36,734 nt of DNA from Fimbriimonadaceae bacterium (GTDB taxonomy: Bacteria > Armatimonadota > Fimbriimonadia > Fimbriimonadales > Fimbriimonadaceae), in contig JAIBBE010000251.1 of NCBI GenBank assembly GCA_019694835.1, positions 1 through 36,734 on the forward strand, read 5' to 3'. Positions 29,472 to 36,675 of the stretch are shown here, one piece after another. The translations under genes and the position numbers were made by a program. A model generated the notes under the pieces. It saw nothing but the letters and a program-made list of their open reading frames with translations. It ran no database searches and was not told the DNA's origin. Numbering within the stretch: position 1 is the stretch's first letter; every line of letters starts with the position of its first letter.

Positions 29472-30478
29472 CGAATAACTACGTCGACGAACACCGGCAA
29501 ATGGTCCGAAGTCCGCGAGCCTTTCTCGGTGTACTTCGCGCCAGCAGCATCACGCGTTGTGCGACTCGGCGTCCCGCGCAACGCGTCAATTCCGGAATAG
29601 ATCTGTGCCTTACTCGCTTCCTTCGCCAAGCTTGGACTGATCAAGATTTGATCGAACAGCACTTGCGTGACCTTGAGGTCATCCGGATACTTGTACTCGA
29701 TCCCCCGCGTCCGCTCATTCTCAGACCTCGCATCCTTCACCATCGGTGCAATCTCCTGACCCTGAAAGAGTTCGTGCAATCCAATGCTGACTCCATCACT
29801 CCGGTACAAAGGCTCCGTCACGTTTACCAGCAGTGGATTCTCGACTTTCGCTTCTCCCGCTGAAGCCATAAGATTCCCTGACTCGAGAATGTTAACACTT
29901 CGGTCGTCCGGCGTATCGTTCATATCGCCCAGTACGACGACATTGGGTTCATTCTTGCCACGAATGTAGGCTGCCAGCATGCCCATTGCAAACTCGCGCT
30001 GCGCATCCGTCTTGATGCGCCCACCGCTCCGGCTCTTCATGTGAAGAATGTAAAACGTCACCTTCTTCCCAGACGGATCAGAAACGACCGCTCGCAAAGC
30101 ATCGCGCTTACCGGGGAAGGCGTAATCGAAGAGCGAGTCCTTGAAGATCGTGTCGCACTCGTCGAGCCGCAAAGGCTTGCGCACGGCGATAGCAGGCTCC
30201 TGATCCTCAGTCGCCTCGTCCTTGATGCCGAGTTCCCATTGATCGTCGAAGACCTGACTCAACGCGCGCCGACTCTGAATCTCTTGCAAACCGACAACAT
30301 TTGGTTTGACGTTCGCAATGACTGACTTCAAATTCTCAATCCTCTGAGGATTCGAATCCTCTCCAAACCATTCGATGTTGTACGTCGCAACGCGCAGGTT
30401 GGCCTCCTGTGGCGGGGCACTACAGGCCGAGGCAGCGACGAGGAGTGGCAGCAATGGGAGGAGCAGGCGCAGAATCAT
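29468..30478 (-). CDS. Endonuclease/exonuclease/phosphatase (EEP) family lipoprotein
   Basis: The 336-residue protein starts MILRLLLPLLPLLVAASACS, a signal peptide with lipobox-like ASAC at C19, so it should be anchored at the envelope. The EEP core shows RVATYNIEWFG, NVVGLQEIQSR (the metal Glu), FYILHMKSRSGG (catalytic His), VVVLGDMNDTPDD and a final RTSDHLPVFVDV (Asp-His pair). Such exported EEP proteins may be DNases, sphingomyelinase-like or inositol phosphatase-like; which one is not clear. The frame opens at 30547 (GTG) but the signal peptide starts at ATG 30478, leaving a 44-base gap to the divergent DUF4272 gene. Its stop overlaps the nucleotidyltransferase stop. Confidence 0.87.
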   Translation of the reverse strand: MILRLLLPLLPLLVAASACSAPPQEANLRVATYNIEWFGEDSNPQRIENLKSVIANVKPNVVGLQEIQSRRALSQVFDDQWELGIKDEATEDQEPAIAVRKPLRLDECDTIFKDSLFDYAFPGKRDALRAVVSDPSGKKVTFYILHMKSRSGGRIKTDAQREFAMGMLAAYIRGKNEPNVVVLGDMNDTPDDRSVNILESGNLMASAGEAKVENPLLVNVTEPLYRSDGVSIGLHELFQGQEIAPMVKDARSENERTRGIEYKYPDDLKVTQVLFDQILISPSLAKEASKAQIYSGIDALRGTPSRTTRDAAGAKYTEKGSRTSDHLPVFVDVVIR

Positions 30479-30522
30479 TGCACTACGATACCGCCCCTTG
30501 CTGAGAGAGGTTCCCCCACAAA

Positions 30523-31347
30523 ATGACGGAACCATGTCGAAAATCACGCTCCACCTCTGGTGTAATAGCGGAAATGGTCGATGTGACGACGCTAAAGCCC
30601 TCTTGGCTCTGGGTTCTCGGCGAGGAGGGAGAGCGGCCCTCGCAGGAGCGCCAGCTCAAGAGGATGCTCTGCTTAACCTCCATGACGATTCTAAGTGCGA
30701 GCGCCGAAGCCATTCAAGACGACGATCCCAGTGCCGATGAGGCCTTGGCTCTGTTTGTCGATGCACGGGATTGGATCGTGGCCAACGCAGGAGACGAGCT
30801 CACGAAATCCGAGCGCCTTTGTGTCGAGACGCCTCCTGATCAATGGTCCGAACAGCAGCTGATCGACGGCAGCTGGTGCTTCCAAGCCGCTGGCGCAATC
30901 GGTTGGGCTCTTGGCCTGACGCAGTGGCTTCCGATTTGGGAGTCCTACGGTCCCGAGCATTTTGAATTCAACTTCCTCGCAAGCAACGTTGAGGACGTCG
31001 CTCAACTGGTGAAGCCGTTGCCCCCGGCAGAAGTTGATCTAAAGAACTCGGTCGCCTGCGCCTGGCTTTGGCGATGTCGCCATGCGCTGAGCGAGAGGGA
31101 CGGCTTCTGGGCGAAGTTGAGACGCTCGCGCAAGAGCATCCTGGCAGAATTCACCGACGAGCTGTTTAAGAGTGGCGAGTTTGACGCTCCCATCGAAGGC
31201 GACTACAATGTGCTCGGAAGACCTTTCAGGTCGGCTCCGGTAGGCGTGCGTGGGCGAATACAGTCCAGCGCGACCGAGCGCCTCCGGGCCTTGAACTGGC
31301 TGCACGGGCAGGATCCGGACTATGAGAACATTAGCTGCGACACATGA
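30523..31347 (+). CDS. DUF4272-like protein
   Basis: The 274-residue protein contains ASAEAIQDDDPSADEALALF, a helical middle with WCFQAAGAIGWALGLTQWLP, SVACAWLWRCRHALSERDG and, at the end, ERLRALNWLHGQDPDYENIS. The closing ERxxALNWLxG...DxxxISxDT pattern and the preceding helices match the DUF4272 family, whose function is unknown. It has no signal peptide and is probably cytoplasmic. The start ATG at 30523 is preceded at a distance by AGAGAGG. It is divergent from the EEP lipoprotein and convergent with the AAA ATPase, with a large inverted repeat between the stops. The DUF4272 call is from memory of the motif pattern. Confidence 0.65.
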   Translation: MTEPCRKSRSTSGVIAEMVDVTTLKPSWLWVLGEEGERPSQERQLKRMLCLTSMTILSASAEAIQDDDPSADEALALFVDARDWIVANAGDELTKSERLCVETPPDQWSEQQLIDGSWCFQAAGAIGWALGLTQWLPIWESYGPEHFEFNFLASNVEDVAQLVKPLPPAEVDLKNSVACAWLWRCRHALSERDGFWAKLRRSRKSILAEFTDELFKSGEFDAPIEGDYNVLGRPFRSAPVGVRGRIQSSATERLRALNWLHGQDPDYENISCDT

Positions 31348-31354
31348 GTTGGAG

Positions 31355-31489
31355 AGGAGCGCGGACTTCAGTCCGCCTCTAGGGTTGAGGACTTCAGTCC
31401 GATTTAGGAACGGCAATCTCGCGATATCGGTGGCTCCAAGATCGGACTGAAGTCCTCAACCCTAGAGGCGGACTAAAGTCCGCGCTCCT
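31355..31489. repeat. Long inverted repeat, 49-base arms
   Basis: Arms 31355-31403 and 31441-31489 are reverse complements with one mismatch (C versus T), around a 37-base loop. Each arm contains two nearly palindromic units (GCGGACTTCAGTCCGC and GGACTTCAGTCC) flanking CTCTAGGGTTGA. It fills the space between the DUF4272 stop (31347) and the AAA ATPase stop (31490). It may be a miniature mobile element that now ends transcripts on both sides. Confidence 0.9.
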
Positions 31490-32692
31490 TTATTCGTCGT
31501 CCTCATCGGGTGAGGTTTCAGCGGCAGTCATCTGATCCCGCAACTCACCGATCACCGCCACCGCAGAGCCAAACACGCCGCTCGGCCCACGATCTCTTGA
31601 CCAAACGGTAAGTGCCGAAACAGCCAGCTCCTTCAGATAGGCGTACGAGAAACCCTCCGTCTGCTTCGCGAGACGCGAAATCTCGCTCGGCGACGGGCGT
31701 GCGTCCTCCGGTGCCCGCATCAGCAACTTCCGCAGCAGCCGTCGTCGCTCCGCCAAGGCAGGCGGACCGAATTCCAGCACGCGGTCGAACCGCGACGGTC
31801 GATTGCGGATCGCCGGATCGAGGCGTTCGGGGTGGTTTGTCGTCGCGAGCACCAACACGCCGTGAAGCGGCTCGGTCCCGTCCAGCGAGTTCAGCACAAC
31901 CGACATAAGCCCCGGCTTGATCAGTGAGTCGATGTCCTCCAGCACCAGCACGCACGGCGCGAGTTCTCGCACCTTGTCGAAGGCGTCCTGAACATCGTCG
32001 GCATCATCCCCGAAGTTCTTCACGATCAGGCGCGGCACCGGCAATTGGTTGAGGATCACGCGGATGGCGTGGGTCTTCCCGTTGCCCGGCGGCCCGGTCA
32101 TCAGAATTCCCCGCTTCCACGGGATCCCCATGCGCTCAAATTCGCTTTCGCTCTCGAAGAACTCGATCGTGTTCTCGCGCAAAGTCCGAACGGTCGATTC
32201 CGGCAGGACGAGGTCTCCCCAAGCCGCTTTCTCGATGGCGCGGTCAAAGCGCTCCGCATCCTGCCACCAGCCGGTGTACACCCACGTCCGAGGTGCCCGA
32301 TCCTGGCCGAACCGAAGGGCCGCCTCAAGAAACGCGTCGATGCGGTCCGGCGGTCCAACAACCCAGTAAATGCAGTGGCACTTCTCCGTGGGTGCTCGCA
32401 GAACTTGGAATAGCGCGCCGAACCACTCGACCTCCATCCAAGAGGTCATCAGTGACCGGGCTACTTGCTTCCTTTCGCCGTGCCAGAACGCAAGTTCCTC
32501 GTTCGCAATCCGTTGCACGAGGCGCGCCTCACCCTGACCGTATCGAAGGAATCCGTCGATATCGAGCCCGTAGCGCACTTGAAGTACCGTCTGCTCCGGG
32601 AACAACTCGGCCAGCCGCCGCGAGACCATGTAGGTCATCGCGCGGTCTTGGTGTGACAGCGCATTTTCGATGAATTGAGTTTGAGGGGTCAT
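31490..32692 (-). CDS. BCS1-like AAA+ ATPase
   Basis: The 400-residue protein has an N-terminal region of about 160 residues (rich in Trp and Arg) without a known domain, followed by an AAA+ module: Walker A GPPGNGKTHA (about 199), Walker B VLVLEDIDSLI (about 250), sensor 1 VLATTNHPERLDPAIRNR and the arginine-finger region PSRFDRVLEF, as in BCS1/CDC48-type ATPases. It then ends with a helical lid. Such proteins remodel or unfold proteins using ATP; the client is not known. There is no signal peptide or membrane helix, so it is cytoplasmic, unlike mitochondrial Bcs1. The start is ATG at 32692, with no obvious Shine-Dalgarno; the stop abuts the inverted repeat at 31489. Confidence 0.88.
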   Translation of the reverse strand: MTPQTQFIENALSHQDRAMTYMVSRRLAELFPEQTVLQVRYGLDIDGFLRYGQGEARLVQRIANEELAFWHGERKQVARSLMTSWMEVEWFGALFQVLRAPTEKCHCIYWVVGPPDRIDAFLEAALRFGQDRAPRTWVYTGWWQDAERFDRAIEKAAWGDLVLPESTVRTLRENTIEFFESESEFERMGIPWKRGILMTGPPGNGKTHAIRVILNQLPVPRLIVKNFGDDADDVQDAFDKVRELAPCVLVLEDIDSLIKPGLMSVVLNSLDGTEPLHGVLVLATTNHPERLDPAIRNRPSRFDRVLEFGPPALAERRRLLRKLLMRAPEDARPSPSEISRLAKQTEGFSYAYLKELAVSALTVWSRDRGPSGVFGSAVAVIGELRDQMTAAETSPDEDDE

Positions 32693-32740
32693 GTGCGGAA
32701 CCGTTGTGGGTCGGAGGCGTCGAGTCAGGGCAAAGTGGCG

Positions 32741-32763
32741 CGTCGGTCGATTAGCGACCGGCG
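32741..32763. promoter_or_regulatory. Nine-pair hairpin upstream of the AAA ATPase gene
   Basis: CGTCGGTCG pairs with CGACCGGCG around an ATTAG loop (one G-T pair), in the divergent gap between the AAA ATPase and the retropepsin gene. It might be a regulatory hairpin or a small REP-like element; sequence alone does not decide. Confidence 0.35.
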
Positions 32764-32799
32764 AACAATGGCCAATTTGCGGAGGCTTGGAGGACTCGC

Positions 32800-32868
32800 A
32801 TGACGGAACAGAAGTATGGCCTCACACAGATCGGGGTCCCGGGACCGTCTTCGAGGGTATTGGCGTAA
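32800..32868 (+). CDS. Possible 22-residue leader peptide before the retropepsin gene
   Basis: ATG at 32800 has a strong ribosome site (GGAGG six bases upstream) and opens a 22-codon frame beginning MTEQKYGLTQIG and ending in TAA at 32866, 14 bases before the retropepsin start. This spacing and site quality are better than for many longer genes here. It could be a leader peptide coupled to the protease gene or a chance frame. There is no other evidence that it is translated. Confidence 0.3.
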   Translation: MTEQKYGLTQIGVPGPSSRVLA

Positions 32869-32882
32869 GGTAGCGTAGAGCT

Positions 32883-33302
32883 ATGGGAGAAGTCCGCATT
32901 GAGATCGAACTTGAAAACTACGGCGACCGCTTTGAGTTCTTAAATGGCAAACTAGCTGAGGCTGATATCCGGCGGCACACAATGATGGGTATCGTGGACA
33001 CGGGGGCCCGCATGCTTGCCTTGCCTCAGGATGTCGTGGAGGTTCTTGGACTTCGCGAGATCCGCACCATCGTAGTCACCTATACCGATGCCCGGAGAGA
33101 AGAGCGGCCAGTGGCAGGTCCAGTGATGCTAACGATGGCAGGACGGAAGGTCTTGACAGAGGCCATCGTCCTTCCACCCACGCTAGAAGCGTTGATCGGT
33201 CAGATTCCCCTTGAGGGAACAGACCTGCACGTTGACTGCGGTCGCCAACGGCTCGTACCCAGTCCCGAGTCTCCGATCTACCCTCTGTTGGACCTTCGCT
33301 AG
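32883..33302 (+). CDS. Retropepsin-like (clan AA) aspartic protease
   Basis: The 139-residue protein has GIVDTGARMLALPQDVV, the single DTGA active-site motif of retroviral-type aspartic proteases, followed by alternating strands (TIVVTYTDARREERPVAG) and LPPTLEALIGQIPLEGTDL, which carries the characteristic xxLIGxxxLEG-like loop. Such proteins dimerise to form an active site. Many bacterial members are small cytoplasmic proteins of unknown role, some linked to toxin-antitoxin-like pairs; here a 22-codon frame with a strong ribosome site lies just upstream. No signal peptide is seen. The stop shares the CTAG of the convergent HEYGH protease gene. Start ATG at 32883 has TAGAG before it. Confidence 0.85.
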   Translation: MGEVRIEIELENYGDRFEFLNGKLAEADIRRHTMMGIVDTGARMLALPQDVVEVLGLREIRTIVVTYTDARREERPVAGPVMLTMAGRKVLTEAIVLPPTLEALIGQIPLEGTDLHVDCGRQRLVPSPESPIYPLLDLR

Positions 33303-34381
33303 CCGCCAACGACGATCGGCTTGCTTGCGACCAGTACCTGAACCCAGTCACCTCTCCGCGCCAACACAGGCGCTCCCGAGATGCGCTGCTTCCCAACCGG
33401 CAGCCAGATCTTCTGGCCCTCGTAGCCGTAGGGCACTCGCACGGTCCAACGGTCTTCCGTCGCGGCGCGGACAGCGGCTTCCGCGTAATCGAGAGGCTTC
33501 ATCGATCCGGCGAGCATCAAGGATCGCGAGAACGCGACGGGAGGCAGGATGCGCTCGGCGTAGAATGCCAGTCCGAGGTAAGCATCCATCGCGGCCGATC
33601 CTTTCTTCCCCATCGCGACTAAGTCCGGACCTTGCAAGGCCACTTTCCGAATCAAGGGATCAGCAAAGCGTTTCAGGTAGCGCTCCAAGCCCTCGGCCGT
33701 TGCCCCTAAAACGTCGCCGCGCTGAATTCGGCGATTGACGAGGTCTTCGAAGAGCCAGCGGACATAGAGTCCCTCTCCCAAGTGACCGTTTGCCCAATCC
33801 TCGGGCTTGCTGAACGGTCCGACGGGCGGAAGCGTGGCGTGGCCATATTCGTGGGCGATTTCACGGACCATCTCGCTGCGATCCTTGGTGAAGGTCGCCA
33901 TCTCGTAGATGTAGATCGTGTTGACCTTGGTCGACACGGCTTTTCCGGTCGCGGGATCGACATAGCGGTCCTCGCCGAAGCGCTGCTCCCCGCCCGCCTT
34001 GCCCTCCTCGCAAAGGTAGAGGTGAATCTGGCGTTCGGAGTAGCCCGGCGAATGGTCGATCTTGAGGCGGTGGCGATTGTAGGACCAGAGCCGAAGGAGC
34101 ATTTGGACGACACCCAAAGCGGGGTCGTTTGCAGGGCGTTTCTGCGAGTAACACATGAACCGCAGTTCACTCTTCGACTTGTCAGTTGAGGAGGGAACGT
34201 AGCCAGCGGTGAGGTATTCGAAGGACCAGCTTCGATTTTTCGGGGCAGTCTTGGGGATGTCGAGGATCGGTTGGGAGAGAACGACCATGCCGCTCTCTGC
34301 CCCGTTCGCATCGCGCAGTTTGATGGCCTCGGCCTGGCCGGGACTCACCAAGAAAGCGGCAAACGCGAGTGTCGCTAGCAT
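33299..34381 (-). CDS. Secreted HEYGH-type zinc metalloprotease-like protein
   Basis: The 360-residue protein begins with a signal peptide (MLATLAFAAFLVSPGQAEA). Around residue 180 it has VREIAHEYGHATLPPVGPFS, the HExxH zinc site, and about 20 residues later GHLGEGLYVRWL, a likely third ligand (Glu), typical of gluzincin-type metallopeptidases. It is therefore probably an exported metal-dependent protease or a relative of one; I do not recognise a named family. The C-terminal 100 residues appear beta-rich, possibly a small surface domain. The start is ATG at 34381 with no visible Shine-Dalgarno. The terminator of the next minus-strand gene upstream lies 30 bases away, so this gene is likely transcribed separately. 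Confidence 0.65.
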   Translation of the reverse strand: MLATLAFAAFLVSPGQAEAIKLRDANGAESGMVVLSQPILDIPKTAPKNRSWSFEYLTAGYVPSSTDKSKSELRFMCYSQKRPANDPALGVVQMLLRLWSYNRHRLKIDHSPGYSERQIHLYLCEEGKAGGEQRFGEDRYVDPATGKAVSTKVNTIYIYEMATFTKDRSEMVREIAHEYGHATLPPVGPFSKPEDWANGHLGEGLYVRWLFEDLVNRRIQRGDVLGATAEGLERYLKRFADPLIRKVALQGPDLVAMGKKGSAAMDAYLGLAFYAERILPPVAFSRSLMLAGSMKPLDYAEAAVRAATEDRWTVRVPYGYEGQKIWLPVGKQRISGAPVLARRGDWVQVLVASKPIVVGG

Positions 34382-34410
34382 GAGATCTATTTTGGTCTAT
34401 AAGGCGCGTA

Positions 34411-34445
34411 CCAAAAAACCAGAAATCCCCGGCCTTCGCCGGGGA
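34411..34445 (-). terminator. Rho-independent terminator of the GEMK-repeat lipoprotein gene
   Basis: On the minus strand TCCCCGGC pairs with GCCGGGGA around a four-base loop (stem 34426-34445), then TTTCTGG and six T follow (34413-34418). The structure lies 25 bases after the lipoprotein's stop at 34470 and is the clearest intrinsic terminator in the window. Confidence 0.9.
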
Positions 34446-34469
34446 CCTCGTGGGTTGGTTCAGGCAACC

Positions 34470-34814
34470 TTACTTGCCTTCGCCTTCCTTCTTCATTTCT
34501 CCGCCCGATTCGCCGGTCTTCATTTCGCCACCCGACTCACCCGTCTTGGTGGTATCGGCGGCACCGTCGCCGGACTTCATTTCTCCTCCGGTTTCGCCCG
34601 ACTTCATCTCGCCGCTGGCGTCGCCTTCCTTCTTCATCTCGCCGCCTTCGTCAGTCTTAGCCTGATCGGCGGTTCCAGTATCGGATTTCATATCCGACTT
34701 GCCCGAGTCACTCGAGGTGGTGGTCGAGGTGTCACCCTCTTCCGGCTTCTTACAGCCGACCATCACGGCACTCATCAAAAGACCTGCACACAGCAGGGCA
34801 ATCCACTTGTTCAC
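34470..34814 (-). CDS. Small lipoprotein with GEMK tandem repeats
   Basis: The product of about 114 residues starts VNKWIALLCAGLLMSAVMVG followed by Cys, a clear lipobox (AVMVGC), so it should be lipid-anchored. The remainder is hydrophilic and built of short tandem units such as GEMKSGETG, GEMKSGDG and GEMKTGESG. It is probably an extended, disordered surface tail. GTG at 34814 is chosen because GGAGGT lies six bases ahead; an ATG at 34841 would place the ribosome site inside the gene. A strong terminator follows. No family or function is recognised; repeat number may vary between strains. Confidence 0.8.
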   Translation of the reverse strand: MNKWIALLCAGLLMSAVMVGCKKPEEGDTSTTTSSDSGKSDMKSDTGTADQAKTDEGGEMKKEGDASGEMKSGETGGEMKSGDGAADTTKTGESGGEMKTGESGGEMKKEGEGK

Positions 34815-34889
34815 TTTGCTACCTCCATATTCAGCGGTCACGCAACCGCTTTGGCCCGTAATTGGACCAGTGACATGTTACCAGAGCGT

Positions 34890-35375
34890 CTACTGCGTCA
34901 AGAATTCGCTCGTCGCGACATTCGGCGCAGTGACCGACACGATCTTCCACTTCTTCGTGGGGATCACCAGCCACTTGGTTGCCGACTCCTTTTGGAGCAT
35001 GATGCGCACTTCGGGAATGTCCTGATCATATTTGAACGCCAGGTAATCGAACTTGACATGAACCGGAGTCACGATCTCGGCCGTCTCGCCATTGATCACC
35101 GGTTGGGGGTTACGAATCACGACTTCGGGCTTGCCGCTCTTGATAAATCGGCTGATTTCCTTGCGGTCGAGCCCGCTTTCGCTGTTGAGGGTGAAAGAGT
35201 TGCTCAAGTATTCGAGCACTCCGCCTGGACGGCCTTCGCGGCTGGCCAGGACCGATTCCTTGACGGCAGCGTCGATCAACTCCCGATCGCTCGGTCCGAA
35301 GAGCATCGCCCGAACGACGAGCAATGCGCCCGCGATTCCAGCAACGATGAGAGTCGTTCGTATCCTTTTATCCAT
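34890..35375 (-). CDS. Small membrane-anchored protein, possibly NTF2-like
   Basis: The 161-residue product has one N-terminal membrane segment (TTLIVAGIAGALLVVRAML) followed by a periplasmic or extracytoplasmic domain of about 130 residues with helix-rich beginning (ELIDAAVKESVLASREGRPG) and a strand-rich end (VRIMLQKESATKWLVIPTKK), compatible with an NTF2/SnoaL-like cone fold. No catalytic motif or named family is recognised. The ATG at 35375 follows AGGTGA. It precedes the GEMK lipoprotein by 75 bases on the same strand, so the two may share a transcript. The NTF2-like idea is based on secondary-structure impression only. Confidence 0.6.
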   Translation of the reverse strand: MDKRIRTTLIVAGIAGALLVVRAMLFGPSDRELIDAAVKESVLASREGRPGGVLEYLSNSFTLNSESGLDRKEISRFIKSGKPEVVIRNPQPVINGETAEIVTPVHVKFDYLAFKYDQDIPEVRIMLQKESATKWLVIPTKKWKIVSVTAPNVATSEFLTQ

Positions 35376-35465
35376 CGAGAATCACCTGCAACATGAGGAC
35401 GCATTTTTCTTGGCGACCGTTGCCGCAGGCTCACGAAAATGGGTGTCCCGAGCAAGATCAAGAGT

Positions 35466-36380
35466 TCAAACGTTTTCGCCGTGCTCGCGTCGACGATGCT
35501 CGATCTCAGCCTCATAGGGTTCGTAGTGGATGCTGACGACCACGTTTCCGCCGAGCGAATCCCGAATTTCGTCTTCGATGCGCTCGGCGGTTTCATGGGC
35601 ATTGACAAAGCTGAGGGCATCATCGAGCATCACGTGAAGCTCAACGACCCGTGCCGAGCCCGACAGTCGTGTGCGCAGATTGTGGTAGCCCCGAACCTTC
35701 GGATGCGCATCGAGAACCCCTTCCAGCTTCTTCCGCTCTTCCGAGGGCAGCGATCCATCCATCAAAGGATGGAGGACGCTGCGCAGCGTCTGAGCCGCGC
35801 CAACCATCGCCACGACCGTAAAGAGAGCGGCTACGAGCGGGTCGACCCAGAGTTGCCCCGTGAGCGCGAAGATCGTCAGCCCAACCAAAACTCCCGCCGA
35901 AGACAGCGTATCTCCCCGTAAATGCATGACCTCCGAGGCCAGCACAGCCGAGTTGGTCTCCCTCGCGACCCGGCGAAGAGAGATCGAAACCAAGATGTTG
36001 GAAACGAGCGTGTACGCCATTGCCGCCGCGCCCCAGTCCCATCGGATCGGCTCTGGCTTCAGCCACCGGTGATAGCACTCGACGAGAATGAAGATGGCCG
36101 AACCCAGCATCAAAATCATCTGGAAGGCACCCGCCAGCAGTTCGGCCTTGCCGTGTCCGTACGGGTGGTCCTCGTCGGGTGGCTGGGCAGCGTAGCGAAC
36201 CGTCAGCAGCGCGAGCAGCGCCATCAAAATGTCGACGCTGGATTGCAGCCCTTCGGCAAGCACGCTCACGCTCCCGCTCAGCCACGCAGCAACCAGTTTG
36301 ACGGCCACCACGATGGAGGTGGCGACGACCGAAAGCGCGGCGGCACGCTGAACTCGGGCGACATCGACGGCCTTCATCAC
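35466..36380 (-). CDS. Cation diffusion facilitator (CDF) metal transporter
   Basis: The 304-residue protein is a typical CDF exporter: six membrane helices, then a cytoplasmic ferredoxin-like dimer domain (about 210-285). Membrane-site residues are seen in SVSVLAEGLQSSVDILMALL (TM2, where the usual Asp of the first pair is Glu) and HLRGDTLSSAGVLVGL (TM5, H-x3-D). The loop DHPYGHGKAELLAG after TM2 is also conserved. These residues place it with zinc/iron/manganese-type transporters that expel divalent metals by proton exchange. The metal is not clear, and the Glu change could alter selectivity. ATG at 36380 is used (MMKAVDVARV). A REP-like cluster lies upstream of its start. Confidence 0.9.
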   Translation of the reverse strand: MMKAVDVARVQRAAALSVVATSIVVAVKLVAAWLSGSVSVLAEGLQSSVDILMALLALLTVRYAAQPPDEDHPYGHGKAELLAGAFQMILMLGSAIFILVECYHRWLKPEPIRWDWGAAAMAYTLVSNILVSISLRRVARETNSAVLASEVMHLRGDTLSSAGVLVGLTIFALTGQLWVDPLVAALFTVVAMVGAAQTLRSVLHPLMDGSLPSEERKKLEGVLDAHPKVRGYHNLRTRLSGSARVVELHVMLDDALSFVNAHETAERIEDEIRDSLGGNVVVSIHYEPYEAEIEHRRREHGENV

Positions 36381-36420
36381 CTGAATTGTGGCTGACCACT
36401 CTTTGCCCAGGTTTGGAATC

Positions 36421-36480
36421 CCCTCCCCCGGAACGGGGGAGGGTTAGGGAGGGGGCGCCCGCTTGCACTTACCGAAGACA
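36421..36480 (+). repeat. G-rich palindromic repeat D, copy 1
   Basis: CCCTCCCCCGGAACGGGGGA and a GGGTTAGGGAGGGGG tail are followed by CGCCCGCTTGCACTTACC. The inner hairpin CCCTCCCCC-GGAAC-GGGGGAGGG is strong. Another copy ends the window. The gap 36381-36734 holds three copies of D (two direct, one inverted) and no gene. Confidence 0.8.
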
Positions 36481-36547
36481 TGGAGGCAGCTCACAACCCG
36501 GGCACGAGCAGACCTAGGACCGGAATGCAAAACGTGATTGACAGGCC

Positions 36548-36587
36548 GCGCCCCCTCCCTGTCCCTCCCCCGGAACGGGGGAGGGGA
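36548..36587 (-). repeat. Palindromic repeat D, inverted copy 2
   Basis: This lies between the other two copies in the opposite orientation: GCGCCCCCTCCCTGTCCCTC then a CCCCCGGAACGGGGGAGGG hairpin. It lacks the CGCTTGCACTTACC end. The opposite orientation within 130 bases of each neighbour allows longer-range pairing. Confidence 0.65.
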
Positions 36588-36675
36588 CGCTGCCGGAATC
36601 TAAGCACATTCCGCCGGTTGGTTCACTCACGAAACTCCCGCCCCACCGGCCCATTGCTCCCGTTAACGCCGAAAC

